A program made the position numbers and the translations under genes. From NCBI GenBank assembly GCA_009739215.1, contig VSJF01000006.1, positions 1,364,001-1,428,000 on the forward strand: 64,000 nt of DNA. Direction: 5' to 3'. Positions 11,201-24,472 of the stretch are shown in pieces (the first letter of the stretch is position 1; each line of letters starts with the position of its first letter). The notes below the pieces were generated by a model. The model did no database searches. It had not been told where the DNA came from and worked only from the letters and a program-made list of their open reading frames with translations. The DNA comes from Floccularia luteovirens. Taxonomy: Eukaryota > Basidiomycota > Agaricomycetes > Agaricales > Squamanitaceae.

Positions 11201-14200
11201 AGGATCTTCCTTGTGTTGAAGAAGTGGGTTTCCATATCCAAGACATTCTCCGAATCAAGTTTTGCAGTACCCCATATTACCCGTCTTCGCGCCTCATCCG
11301 AGAAAATAACACTAAACACCTGTATCAACGTGGAGTTGGCTCCTGTTTGGGCATGACCAGTTCATCCTACTTCATGCTGCGCCTTCCTTGTATGTATAAA
11401 CATGTGTGTGAATGCATTTTGAGCTAATATGTTTCCGTCGGTCCCCATGACGGTGTCGCTACTCGAACTCCGCATGGCTCGGATCACCTTCCGGTTATTG
11501 TGTCCACCACTAAGAGTACAGTGCTGAATCATTCATTTCAACAATCTGCTGACAGACTACATGTCTTCCAGCACACTGCCGTCCCTTTGACTACACGCAT
11601 CTCTGAGAATTTTCCATCCCATGAATGAGTGTTTCTGTGAAGAAGAATAAAGGAGATCTGGAATTCGACAATATCAGATCTTTAGTAAATGTTGCTCATC
11701 TATCGAGCTAATCCTCCAACAACACTGCCTTAATGGAAAGATGCCGAAGACTTGCATATTCTGGATGGATTAATCTATCCGCGGAGGTTACAAATCTGAT
11801 GTGGAGTGATCGCCCATGCTTAATGTATGATAACCACTTCAACTCGTTAGAAAATATACCAACGGATCATGTTTTCTACCATTGCACTCTACACTCAAAT
11901 TTGGTGCAAGAAAAGGCGTAATCGAGGTGTTTGAGGCTATCTCCTTTCCCAGAAAGATTGACGTCTTTTGCTCACAGCCAACTTACAAACAACATGTAGG
12001 CTTTTGTATATCCAGCCGAGCCGAAAGCAATTAAGGTTCACCCTGTACATCATACATTTCCTCTGCAATTTTCATAGCCCGAGGCTTTACCGATGCTCCC
12101 CATTTGGCACCTTCAACTGCTATATGATTACAACTGCTTCGAACCTGTGGTACTTACTAGTTGACTTTTTTTTTGTTTTCCCGGTAATTACCCTATCAAT
12201 GGAGTGAGTCTCTTCTCCCCCTTACAACTCTGATCACATCATTACTTTGCTAATCTATTTTCCCCTTCATTTCAGTGGAATTAACTGGCGGAATTATCTC
12301 AATCTGATGCCACATTTTTCTGTTGTTTGTGGATTCGTGCTCCGGGAAATGGAGCTGCCGATTATCACAGACAACGTTTGCGTAGGTTTGTTATGACAGC
12401 TCTAGCGAAACTTCCATCGATTACATTACGGTCAATATCTCACGCACGTATAGATACGATCAACAGTTATGGGAATGACTCCTGAGAGACACATCTCGTT
12501 CTCTGAGACTGCTGCGGAAACATGGACATCATTTGTCGGCTATATTACCTCCTGACTGTTTAGCGGTCAATCTACGCTTCAAGGATCGAATAAAGCGGTT
12601 TTGCCCTTGGCATTCGGTTGGCCAGTTTGCTCCCAAAGAATTCTTACCAACATCACAGCTGAGGCTAGACCCACCCTACCTCGGCCAAGCGACCGCGTTA
12701 AAGGGGTTGGTTCTTTTCTCATGCAGCGCAAACATCGCAAGCTCTACCCTTTCCACCCTGGCGCATGGCGTTCTTAGGAGGGGTTGTGTGTAATTGTCGT
12801 GGGCAGGTGCCGAATGACTTTTCTCGCAAGACTTCATATCGAAACTTTATCCAACGTTGAAATCAAGTCAATTTCATCGATAAGATGTCAAGTGCCGTAT
12901 GTCTGACTGATCATGTGTATTTTCTGGGTTGTAAATCGGCTTGTTGCGAGTCAATGGATTGATTCCAGTCAGTACGGGGAACATACAATGATATGGTAAC
13001 TAGCCATAGCCTACAACTGTATCCTCCATGATGGTCCCAAGTCGAGGTCGAGATTCTTGTTACTTCAACTTCCTCGTACTTTTCTGTCCCCATCAAGACC
13101 TTACGAGTTTGTGCGCCTGTCTATGTAACTGTTGGCTCCCGGGCTCGATATCTTGCAAGAAACAGCTGAACTTGACAGCAACAGGGGAGAGACAAAGACT
13201 TAGAGTTCCCCCAGACTTCCAGGGCCAAGAACCAATAGCGCGGAAGTATCGGCTTCGTCGCAAGAACTGCATAGTCCAGGATTTGTCTTCATATCTCCTG
13301 CTCTAGAGTCAATATTTGACGTCGTGTTTGAAAATATAATTGTGTTTTGGGGCCTATTCCTTCTGCGTAATAGCACCTATTTGTGCAGAAACACTAGCCA
13401 GGCCTTGTTTTACGCCTGTCTTCAGTTCAAAACCATGAGAAGGAATTTGTATATCATAGCCTAGATGTGAGTTGGAGGATAAGGGCAAGTATAACTACCT
13501 ATCGGTAGCCCACCAAGTCATGAACGCACAGGCCACAGAAGCTTTTGGATGAAGTCGGATTGTTGATCTTGGGATCGGTCTCATCTCCAATGGATAGACG
13601 GTAACAATAATTTGAAGAGCGAGAAAACACCTTTTGGTGCAATATATTATTAGTCTCGTGGATATGGGGGGTTTTCTCCATGTGTGAAACGACGCCTAAT
13701 TTTAGTACATATGCGAATGCAGATATCAAACATCTGACCCACTTCCTCCCAAAGTACATGACAATGGATAGAACCGCTCCGAATTGTTACGATGTTGAGC
13801 AGTTTTTGCCTGGCCAGTCTATTCCCTGGGAGGATCTTACTTGTGCACCGCGATAATCACCCGCACACCCGAGGCTGCTACTCTCGATCTAAAGAGTAGG
13901 CCGGTTGGATGGTCCTGGTGTTCGAACTTAATCATTTGAAAAATCTCAGATAAACTATCAGGCTCACTGGCACGTATTCCTGGTCCATACTACCTATATC
14001 CGCTAGGAAAGGGGCCATTAAAACGAAATGGTTGGTTCGAATGTACGCATCGAAATTCTCAAGTCAATGTCGTACGACCTAAGCAAAGGTGAAATGAGAT
14101 CGGGCCCCCACTGGAATGGTGTCATGATGAGAGGTGGAGCGCTTTTGTCCACAACTGTGGCACCGGCAGGATGAGGGCTTTGGAATTGTGCTGAGATTTT

Positions 14201-17200
14201 ACACCAGGCGGGCGGCCCCGCCAGATGTTAAGAATCAGAGCCTGACAGTGTCGCTCAAGTACTCAGACGAAGAAAGTGGGGAGTAATGGTTTAAACACGA
14301 AAAATTGTATCTTCTGTGAGGGTACCGGTTCCAGATACACAATTCCCCACTCCTCAGGTTCCTCAGGGATGTGTGCCACACTTCTGACATTTTGGCCCCT
14401 GGCAACAAAATTCTTTTTGACTTTGAATCAGAGGGACAAATGACCTCAAAACCCCTAAGGACTGACAGTACGTATATGCTGCAACCGATGTAGTCCTGCA
14501 TTGACGGAGATTGTGTGGATTTTGTTTACTCCTGAAATATCGACATATGTCTTCTTTTGGTCTGGGACTTGCCGGTATGGTGCAAGGGAAATATAGTCCC
14601 CTGATATCGACTATCATTCGATTGTGGTGATGCAAGCATGATTATCACAGACATAGAGCAAAAGTAAATAATTTTCACGAGCTTACATTTTCGTAAGCGC
14701 CCAGCTAAGAAATTACGATAGACATGTGGGCATTTGCTTGGATCGTTTGTTTTTCTGTCAGATGAAGAGCTGTGGATTGCACTTGATGTACAAGCAGGGT
14801 GTAGTCTCGAGAACATTGACGATCGACTGTCTGTCGGTAGAGAACGTATCGTCAAATTTAATCTCATTCTAGATATATTGATGAAAAGGGTTCATGATCG
14901 AATCGCCCTCTTGTGTATATTCGACGACGTGTGCTCAATGTAGCCATTTTAAAAATACTGTCAAGATCTTCGGGAGGCATTATTAGCACCGTCCATTGCA
15001 AGAATTTTGAGACCTACAGTTTAATTTAGACGCTCTCCACAGGTCTGGAGACCATCCGGTCAATTAATATAAGTTCGTTCGTATAAAGATAGGACGTGCT
15101 GAAATATTAGTGAACACTAGTCGTTTAGTGAGAATAAACCATACCGATTTGTTGTAACAGTTCCGAGCTATACGGAGTGTTTGCTACGATCATATGCCAT
15201 GCTTAAATAAGTTGATGGTGTTAGTTGGATATCTCACACTTGAACAACTTGCGTTTCTAGCATTCTCAACTGGTTTCGACTTTGATCTTCATGTAAACAG
15301 CAATGCAGGACTCCTCGGGTTGTATTGGCTCCACGTTTTGCCTAAGATACACAGAAGAACAGCCTCGGGTGTTTGAGCCGTCATATGTCAGAGGTTGCCT
15401 AGGACCGAAATACCTGTGTTTCTAGATAAGAGCGGAAGGCACATATCAGTGATGTTTATATGGGGACAGCCTCCATTTGTTATTTCTTTACAGTAGACAT
15501 GAGTAAGTAACTGGAGCAGGCAGCGGCAAAACCTAGAAGACTAACCTTTGTCACATTCTTCCCCTACCAATTGAGATCTGTGGAGAAAACAATTGGGCGA
15601 AGACGACATTTGTATTAGGTTACGTCCAATTTCGGAACGGTGTTGAATGCGTCAAGAGGCTAGTTGATTTAAACTAGACGTTTGAAGTCGAAACCTTACC
15701 TTACTGGTAACAGCAAAATGGCCGAGGAACAGGGACATGTTGTCAGCTTATATCTCAAAGTGATGGCAACAATGGGACAGTGGATGTCTCGTGATACTTT
15801 GCTCCGCGTTATCCAAGCTTCGACATATCATATCCTTGGTATAAGGCTTGAGAATGAAGCCATGAAGGTGGCGAGAACGCGCCGAGGGGCTGTGAAACAG
15901 CTTGAGAAGAAATGCCGCCTGTTCGGCCCAGAAAATGCTGCGATTTGGGCCAAATGCGTGTTACTTGAATGAAGGTCTTGAGGCCGTTCTAACCGGTCAT
16001 ACATCGCCTTCTTTATGAGACATAACTGTCCGAATTGGATACGAGCCTGCAATATTGAATGACTTCTGTTGAAAAGGAGCGGCTGAGATTATGAAAACCT
16101 GTTTCAAGACTTCGGCTGCTTGACACCTTTCCGGCACAGCAACAGCGGGCCAGTCCTATGTCTTCGCTAATGTGACAATGGGCATCTGGTCAGTACTTCG
16201 TGACCTTATTTATTTCTGCTCCGAGCACACTGGAATAGTAATAGTGATATACCAGTGGAGTAGGGTATCACGATAGAAACATATCCACGGACATTTCCCA
16301 TTTTCCGATTGCCGAAATGCCCGTATTAAGTTCATTTGGAGCACAGGCAAGTTCTTGGAACAAACACATTTTAAGCTAAATGCTCCATAAATTAAAAATT
16401 CTTCTGCATATCAGTGACAAAGGTCGTCTGATACATATATTGAATTAATCATACCTGGGATACAAGAAGACAAACATGAGACCACGAGGTACTCAATTCT
16501 TTGTTGATAGTAATAAGACGTTCGGGCGCCCATAAGATCAATGGAGACTTACCAAACTTGGTGAGGTTATTCGTCTTCCAATAGGGTAGTAACATTGTTC
16601 TGGAAATTGAATCGTATGACATGAGAAATCCACATTCTTCCCAGTCTGTCATCAATATACGCCACCGTAATAATATAAACAAGTGCCTACAACAAAATTA
16701 ATTTCTTACGACAAAATTCGTCCTGATTTTTGACTTGGGCACGAACAATGATCTTGAAAAAAAAAAGATCACTGTCTACTTTTCACTGATTCGGTTCCAA
16801 ACGGATCAATTTCCCACACTATGAAATGTGCATTTTAGTTCACCTCAGTTCATCCATTCTTGCCAAGTTGGCCTAGCAATTAGTTTCTTGTATTTTCAGC
16901 CTGTCGTTCCATTGATTTTCGAGGCTGTGTAGCAGAGGAAGACTCATCAGTGTGTTTCTATGGAAAACGAACAATCGATTTCCGCCATTCTATCTCGGTA
17001 GCCAACAAGAACTACCTGTCAGAGATCAATGCTACAAAGGTATAGATCAGCTTATCACCTACTTAGCTTGAAATGTACTTACTAGAGATTTTCAGGTGCG
17101 GGGATTCAAATTTCAAATTTAATTGGAATTGAATAATAATATTTCTACTTAAGTTATCAGGGTCCTTCCATCTCATGCAAAGCCCAAGCCTTTCACAACA

Positions 17201-19456
17201 AATCCGGTCCTTGTAAAGAATTTTTACACACTATAGGTTCCTGCTTCCCATTCTTCCGAGATATTATGCCGTGGTATACTGGGTGCAATACCATGCTAAG
17301 TCTCACATTTATTTATAAATCAGAAATATTTATAACTAGCCAAAAATAGCACATCCGATTCAACGCAGGGCGCTTTCAGGTGCTGCGGAATTTCCTGGGG
17401 GATGTTCTTACTGTTGGAGCCTTTGCCTGTTTCGTCTGAACTTATACTACCAACGATGCAAGCTTTGTTCCAAGTCACTTTACCGTGAGCATCCTATACG
17501 TGATGATATCACTCCTTCCCATCTTGCCTTGACGGATTACCCAATTGCGATGACAATTTCCTTCGCCACTTAATTTCAGGTGCGAAATTCACATTTACAT
17601 TCAATGAAACTCTAGCCTGAAAGAAACCCCACACCATGGACCCGGACTCTGCCTGCCGGATTTACGAAGTCACTCTACCACGGGATGGTTAATAACTTCT
17701 TAGACGGTTTCGATTTTCGTTATTCATATGCATGCGTTGGAACGTTGTGAGAGGGTGTTTAGACACATTTATGGCTAATTCCTTGGCTATCACACGACAA
17801 GGTTCAACATACCATTGCCGCGGGGAAGTCGTAACAAGAAAATATAAATCAGGAAAAAATTGTCAATGACCACGCTGTGACATGCGAAATTTATCTGTCA
17901 GCTAAGTCTGATGACGGCGGAATGTATTCGGGGTATTGCGGATCTCCAGAAACAAAATAATCGAATCAGAGTAATTTGGTGACTCAGAAAAATCTATGGT
18001 CAAGGCTTATTTGGTGCGAATTGTGTCAAAGCCATTTCAATAATTGATATTTAGTTTACGGAATTTTGCCTCTGGATTGTCGTCCGCCGCCGATAGGATT
18101 GCACGTAATATTTTTCATTGCAGTAGCATTGCTCCTGAGTTTAAGCTTTTGATAACGGCTTCAGATAAGTCTCAGCCTCTGGTTATAGTGACACTGATGG
18201 AAGTTTGGAAAAGATACTGGAAAAGACCGATCACGGTCTAACGATATGTAATGTAGTATCATGTATGTATCCATGTGCCGAAGCGCTGACACTTCGGGTA
18301 GTGATTTTTTAGATATGCTCCAACCAACAGAAACATTCCATCAGACCATTGAAAACCAAACGTGACTTAAAGTTTGCTGACAAGCTGGCATGTTACGGCG
18401 TTTTGAACCATAAGTTTGTCATCAATACAGAACATAACATAACAATCAAGGCTTGTCTGTTCGTCTCTACATTTTCGTATTCTTTCAGCCGTCTAAATCA
18501 CAACATGATAAACCCCGTTTCACGGACAAGTCTGGGTGATATGACAATTTTACTTTCTCCGTGAGAAATAGAAGTGGGTTTTCTATGAGGGTTTAATATG
18601 CAGTAAAACATACTCAAACTTCGCCTACAGTCATATGCTGCAGGCCTGCAAGCTACCCATTGAAAGCGTAATCTGAGTTCCGAGAAGCACGATTATCGGC
18701 CAATCACACACCGCCCATTTCCTGATCATTGTTCGACCATCATCTTATTGCCGGTCCGGAGATAAACTCCGCGAACATACGCCTGAAAAGTTTACATAAA
18801 CGCCACACTTCCTGAACATTGCACAAATGACATCTTTTTTTTTTTCCACAAAAACCTAAAACGAGCACAATGGAAACACATGTTTCCAACAACTGTTTCG
18901 AGGGATGTCAGGGGTTATTATATTATCATGCTCCTGTTACTCCTCTACTTGATAACCGACCATTCCGGATCAGTGAAGAAATCCAAGGTTCTATCATTTT
19001 AACAATACCGACGACACAGGAACTTGTTCTATTTTGTTTTCGTTCATCCCAGGTAGGCGGCGGCAGGGAGTGATCGACGGGTGACCATCGAGCCCTGAAA
19101 TCAGTGTGCAACAAATAATGCCGTTATTCTGTATAAAGGATGTCACAGAACTTTGTAAACCAAATATGGATATGTCGACGTTCAGTGTGACATTTACCAA
19201 ACAATTGGATGTAAAAATCAAATATAATTGTGTAACGAATACCAAGATAGCAAGAAATGGGGTGTGAGAGATATTATGGAACCTGTAGCAAAAGTGACAA
19301 TGTCCAAGAAAAGTGATATGTCATGTCGTCAAGTTAAACGTCAGTATACCGTGCCCGTCGTATCATTCTATTATTCATTCCTGGAACTCGTAACATATCT
19401 GGAATATGGTGCCACAATTGCGTTAGATAAGCCGTTAGAAGACGGAAGAGTGGAGG
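8219..19456. other. 11-kb gene-poor region
   Basis: I can support no protein gene, tRNA or intact transposon here on either strand. The first part (about 8220-9060), upstream of the MADS gene, has a GA-rich tract at 8260-8305 and long pyrimidine-rich tracts at 8870-9040, which could be leader or promoter sequence. The rest is mixed, AT-richer sequence whose longest open frames are under 140 codons with no recognisable domain. One frame at 15682-15972 (96 codons) is the most protein-like, but it has no supporting splice context or motif. Degenerate transposon remains, a long non-coding transcript or a large developmental promoter are all possible. Confidence 0.5.
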
Positions 19457-21657
19457 TTAGTCGACTGGTCGTAACGTGTCTCCCTCAAAAATGAGGCGGC
19501 CTTTCTCATGGAGTGCAGCAACAGCCCTGACCACCTCAGATGTATCAAAGTCCTCATGCTTATCTTGAGGCATTGCTGCATTGAGATATGTCAATAATGC
19601 TGAGATAGACATATCGTCCGTTGATTCGTATGTTGTGGTGAACAAGTAGTCGATAGAAGCGGAGATGAAGTGTTTTCTAGAAGGTGATGTTTGTCAACAG
19701 AAGTTGAGTTGAAAACCATAACGTGGGAACATACCTGCCAGGAGGGGAATCGAGGTCAGCTAAGCCAACCGGCCAAGGGCGGCGTCCACGAGGAACAGTA
19801 CGCTGCGGAGGCTGATCCTCTGCCATAGAATCACCTTCGGCGTCGGCATCGCCTTCTGCATCATCATCCTGGCCCCAAGGCCGGCTCGATTGACCTGGAT
19901 AACGCGAGTCGAATCGGTGACTCGATGCGCTGTGGCCATTGACACTATGCCTACTTTGGCTGGCTGGGTACGATAATCTCGACTTTGTCTTTTGAAAACG
20001 ATGGTCTCTGTGGCGCTCCATTCTCTTCGCTTCCCTCTTTCGGATCCGTTGTTCTTCCGCGTGGGAGTCAGCTCCCTCTTCAGACTCAAGGTCTTCCGAC
20101 GCTTCGTTGTCCGAGATAAGTTCATCCTCCTCTAGTGGGGCATGTTTTCTTGCTTTGATCTCAGCAATGTCGGCAGCTTTCTGCGCACGACGTTGGCTGA
20201 TTCAACATTCCGCAAAAATTAGTAAATGTTTTCGGAGGAAGAATGTGGAAAATAGCATACTTTCTGGCAAGACACTTTCCGCGATGTTGTAACCAAGGAT
20301 AGGCGCAGTATGAGCTGTCTTGTCGGAGTTGCACCCATTTCTGACATAAAGAACAAAACACGCGGTTGGGTTCAACCTCTCCAATAAGATTATCAGCACG
20401 AAGGGTCGCAGCCCTTTGTTCCGCATTCCTTCTTCTGGATTCGTGCGTGGGGGCATAATTGGAAGGGTTGAGGTCATGAAACGAAGATGATGATTCCACC
20501 TGGGAATAACGGGCCTGGTTATGCACCGAAGAAGGCGAACCTTTGGGAGATGAAGGTGTTGTCACAGTAGAGAGAGACTGACGCGGCAACGAAGAGCCAG
20601 ATGCGAGAGTAAGTTGCTGTTCTGTGGGAGGAGGAGCACGCAAAGCTTCGCTACATGTGACAATAAGTCAGTCAGTTAATACTACAGAAGTTCTCTTGAC
20701 GCACGAGGCATTCTGGCAAGAAGCTCTGTGTTGCAGCCATTTTTGCACGGCCTGAAGATGATCATCTGGGGGTATGTTAATCCAGGTGTCACATATATTG
20801 CATAAGACACGTTCAGCGTCGAATTTTCGGACGTCAGGATCCTTGGCAAATAGATTGTTGCGTTCTTCTAATGCGTAGACATTTTTGCTGTTACTAGGAG
20901 ATAGAAAGAAAAAATTGGCACGGATAGAAATAATTATAATAGATTGACATACATTTTCTTTGCAAGACAACTTTTCCTGTGGGCATCCCAAGGGATGGAG
21001 CAGTAGGTGGAATTTGGTCGAAGGCGAATCCACTTGTCACAAGAGGCACAGAGGACACGATAAGCCTCATATTTTGCAACATATGGATCAGCACGGAGGT
21101 ATTCAATGCGTTCTTCTTCAGTCCGCTTTGCGCGTCGCCGTTTGGTTGGGGGATGTGCAAGGGCCTCGGCGGTGCTTTCTGGTGTATAGATGACAGGGTC
21201 TCCTGAGGATTGGCCAGCAGCCGCACTAAGAGACATGAGTCCAAGGGATGAGAACCACGAGTATAATAACACAACCATGTGAGTTTATGTGCATTCCAAT
21301 GCTTCAGAGTAAAACCGCCTGTTTCCTCGTCCCGAAAGGAGACGCTACTTCCGCATAATTCGCAAGAGACATGACCTGTTTCGTATTCACCTTGTTTGGT
21401 GGGCTCGATTGGAAGAGAGCCAGTGGATGATTGAGGCTTGTGGTCGCGGTCATCTGAGGGCTCTTTTCGTTTAAGGGGATTCCTAGAAAAGGTGAAGGTG
21501 AGGAGGATAAGATAGGTAGAAATAAAATAAAAAGAGTACGGTATATGTTGCGCAGTAGGGGGTGTAGGGCTAGAAGATCTAGAGAAGCCAGTCAAGGATT
21601 GGACGATAAAGAGGGGATGAAGAGAGCTAACCGAGAAAGGATTATACTTGGGACCAT
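19457..21657 (-). CDS. protein with four C2HC (CxxC...WxxHxxxC) modules, unknown function
   Basis: I do not recognise a named family. The model starts at ATG 21657 (MVPSIILS); two short introns then join it in frame to PTPPTAQHIP and NPLKRKEPSDD. Four related modules follow, each with a CxxC pair, then W-x2-H-x3-C: CELCGSSVSF...HWNAHKLTC (last Cys rebuilt across an intron), CASCDKWIRL...PWDAHRKSC, CNICDTWINI...KWLQHRASC and CSLCQKWVQL...PWLQHRGKC. Spacing suggests one metal ion per module. Modules 2-4 are preceded by a similar lead-in ending in E-x(0-1)-[YE]R-V-[LF]C. A Ser/Pro linker separates modules 3 and 4. After module 4 come a charged region, an acidic stretch rich in D, A, E and G near 19850, and a C-terminal segment (ISALLTYLNAAMPQ, VVRAVAALHEKGRLIFEGD) ending at the stop at 19457. 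The basic segments (KRRRAKR) suggest a nuclear, perhaps nucleic-acid-binding role, which is inference only. Confidence 0.78.
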
Positions 21658-23389
21658 GAGGGGGAGGGGGAAGGGGAGAGGAGGAGGTAGAGAGAAAGAA
21701 AAGGGAGAAAAGGCTGCGTCTCTCCGCCTTTTTTAGCTTGAAGAATATTCGGGTCCAAAGTGTATAGAACATGGAATGAAACGAAAGAATTCGGTCGTTT
21801 CAAAAAAACATAAACCACATGTTCGCCGAAAATTGAACTCCGCAAAATCATTCGTGACAGATGTCTATCCAACCTATATTCAGGGCAGTCCTCCTACTTT
21901 CCACGTTTCAAAGCCACACCCAACAGCTTGGTCTCTTCCTTTCCTATCATGTCTCGTTCCTTTTTTCTCCATCCTTTGTTCCACCCGTCGATTACTATTT
22001 CATCTACAACTTGCCTAGTAGTCCATCCGAAGCAAAGTTTACTAACCGAACAACTTGAACCTTTCTTCTCTTGACTGTTTTTCCCTACACACCAAACTCT
22101 AACCTTACATCTGCCTCGGCTCCATCGCCAATTCTCTTACCTAAATCACAGCTTCTCATAGGAGGTATGTCGTCGGATCACTAACTTTCCTGGTCATCCT
22201 TAAATATCACTGGGTGTGACGCAATAAGGATTTTGTTTCATCCATTGAAGAAGAATAAAAAAATGGCACTAGTGTTTATAACGAAAAAAGATCGGATCAA
22301 TATGTCTTTATGCGTTCCCAGCGCAATGTTTAATTTCAACGTGACAACATTTTTTTATTTATAATTTCCGCATTAAGAATGTCACTTATCAAAGGAAAAA
22401 TAAAAAATAAAAGAACCTTTGTCGATCACCCACCGGCGCTTTGCTGTCACCGAATAGTTTCTTATTGGTTGATTTTACCCAGAGGGATGTTCGCGGCTTG
22501 TCGTGACAAAGTATCTCCGACATAACGACATACTTGACTGGTTGATATCTCCATCCAAGAAAATAGCGAGCATATTCCATTGGCCCCGGTTCTATTGTAC
22601 GTTCAATTGAACGTAAACCGGGTACATATGCTTGCTGGCACTTTACGTTAACCAGGCGCTAGTAACAATGTTCCAAAAGTTACACAAGGTGCTATTAATA
22701 ATACGTCCAATACAAATCACGAAATGTAGACGCGTCACAGGAATGTAGCAACAAGCTTTCCCTATGTCATTAGCAATGATTATGATCAATCAGTACTTCA
22801 GTACTCAGTGGCCGACGCCCTTTCCATTTGGACACAGTTTAGATTCCTCATCAAACATCCGTACATTGGGCTGACACACAACACCCATGTAAGCGGAAGC
22901 TTTCCTAGAATGAAAGCAGGGCGCATTAAGGTTAGGAAATAGCAATGAGTATATATTCACCTGCCGTATTATCTCTTCCTCGACCCGGTAGCCACAACTA
23001 GAAGGACTTAACGGGGTAACTAATCTCAAACCGGCAAAAGCAATGCAAGTTAGTCAGTTTTCACTGTGGCACAGATTACCTTGATTATGGTGGAAAGATG
23101 AGCCGCGGGGTAAAGAACTTGCCATTGTGGTTCAGTGACTTTATCATGTGCAATAAAAGAACGATCAACAGAACTAAATTAACAAGTGGCAAGTTTATGG
23201 AAATACCAAATGCCCATTATGTTCACTCAAGTCCCTTCCGACGACAACCGTGTGTCGTCAAATTTGATGCTCCTCGAATTAAGATTCTCAGAAGACGGAA
23301 CACATGTCTGTCCAACAACATGCGCAGTAGTGCATCTAGTTTAGAAAAATTAGGGCCTCGTGTTGTCTCGGCGATCGCCCATCTAATCA
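21658..23389. other. intergenic region between C2HC gene and GLTP gene
   Basis: About 1.7 kb holding the promoter side of the C2HC-module gene. Pyrimidine-rich sequence lies at 21880-22150. An interrupted palindrome is listed separately. On the minus strand, about 22806-23133, an ATG (MASSLPRGSS) can be joined through a well-formed intron with a CTGACTAAC branch site to a second open exon. The product would be under 90 residues with no recognisable motif, so I do not call it a gene. Confidence 0.45.
22598..22615. repeat. 18-bp perfect palindrome inside a longer interrupted inverted repeat
   Basis: TACGTTCAATTGAACGTA is its own reverse complement. It is flanked by CCCGGTT on the left (six-base spacer) and AACCGGG directly on the right, giving an interrupted inverted repeat of about 38 bp. 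It lies about 0.9 kb upstream of the C2HC-module gene start. It could be a dimeric regulator site, a cruciform or a chance palindrome. Confidence 0.6.
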
Positions 23390-24472
23390 TTACACCCTCC
23401 CAAACCCGCCGGTTTCCAGGAATACACTAATGTGTCTAACGACCTTGTCTAGACCTATCAACCACTGCGATAGGGCGACGTCTAGTTCTTCTATAGAACC
23501 ACCTTGAGCAATCCTCAATTGAAAAGTGTCGCGATGAGGGACAGCCCTTATTGCTACCTGTGAGCAAAAGTGAGTAAAGACAAAAGGATACACATCAAAA
23601 TGTAGCAAACGCTTCAAAAGGAAGATCAAAGATATAAGAAAGGATATCAGGCAATTATGTAGAGATGAAGAAGTCAGGAGGATAGATAGAAGTCAATTCC
23701 ACTTACGGCAACGACTGAACGGATAATGAAACTATGGTGATGTTTGAGGACCTCATCGTACGAGCGTTTGAAGCATGTGTGAAGCTCTGATGATTTGTCA
23801 CTTTGCATGTTCTGCAATGCCTTGCAAGTAAATGCAAGTCCTCTGGTACGTCCCCAAGAGAAGGGAAGCAAAAAGATCATCCAAAAAAATAAACAAGTGC
23901 CACCCACTAATGTTAATGGACATGGCTAATTGAACTATAAGATCATTCGTTACATACCGAGTGAGGCGGACTAGGCACGCAATTGCAACCCTTTGAGATT
24001 CCTGGGCTTCGTGACGAACGAGGCTCTCCAGAGTATTTGACTCTTGGGGAAAGGACTGATAACGTCCACGAACACCCTATGATAACAAAGACGTGTTGAG
24101 CGCGGATACTTACGAGAACAGTGAGAAGAAGGACGCAACGCTTATGTTGCTTCTAATGTCTGACTGTACGAATCCAAAAACTCCAGAACCCAATAAATCT
24201 AGTCAAAGTCAAAGTTGGAAGCGCATGATTCTAAGTCCTCGGTTTCGAGATATATGTAAAAAAGTTATGCACACCAAACATCTGTACAAGGCCATCAGAG
24301 GCTTCAAGAAAAGACTTGGTATCTACACCATCGCCTGTGATGGGAACATCTGCGAATGACTTGCCAAAATAGAATATATGATTACGATAGACATTAAAAC
24401 CGGGGATGACTGATGATTTCTGTGACGGTTTCTATGTACCTTGACTGTTTGAAAATATGGTGTTGTCGCCAT
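23390..24472 (-). CDS. glycolipid transfer protein (GLTP domain)
   Basis: Small cytosolic lipid-transfer protein of the GLTP superfamily, which moves glycosphingolipids between membranes; fungal HET-C2 is the best-known relative. The gene is assembled from several short exons on the minus strand. Exon 1 (about 24439-24472) gives MATTPYFQTVK. Then come SFADVPITGDGVDTKSFLEA and SDGLVQMF, joined to DLLGSGVFGFVQSDIRSNIS. Next are GVRGRYQSFPQESNTLESLV and RHEAQESQRVAIACLVRLTR, followed by GLAFTCKALQNMQ...ELHTCFKRSYDEVLKHHHSF, AIRAVPHRDTFQLRIA and finally LDKVVRHISVFLETGGFGRV. The D-x-x-x-N pattern of the glycolipid head-group site (SDIRSNI) and the conserved His in LKHHHSF are present. Length, about 200 residues, fits the family. 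One intron appears to use the weak donor GTTGCG, inferred because it preserves frame and homology. The stop is at 23390-23392. Confidence 0.85.

Noticed and set aside
15682..15972. 96-codon plus-strand frame in the gene-poor region
   Set aside because: It has no recognisable domain, no splice-linked neighbours and no sign of conservation that can be judged from sequence alone.
17818..17838. GGGAAGTCGTAACAAG, resembling the conserved 3' end of small-subunit rRNA
   Set aside because: Only about 14 bases match and neither the flanking rRNA helices nor ITS sequence follow; a chance match is likelier than an rRNA gene fragment.
22806..23133. Possible two- or three-exon minus-strand small gene (MASSLPRGSS...)
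   Set aside because: One intron looks good, but the product is under 90 residues, lacks a motif, and the second junction can be read in two ways.
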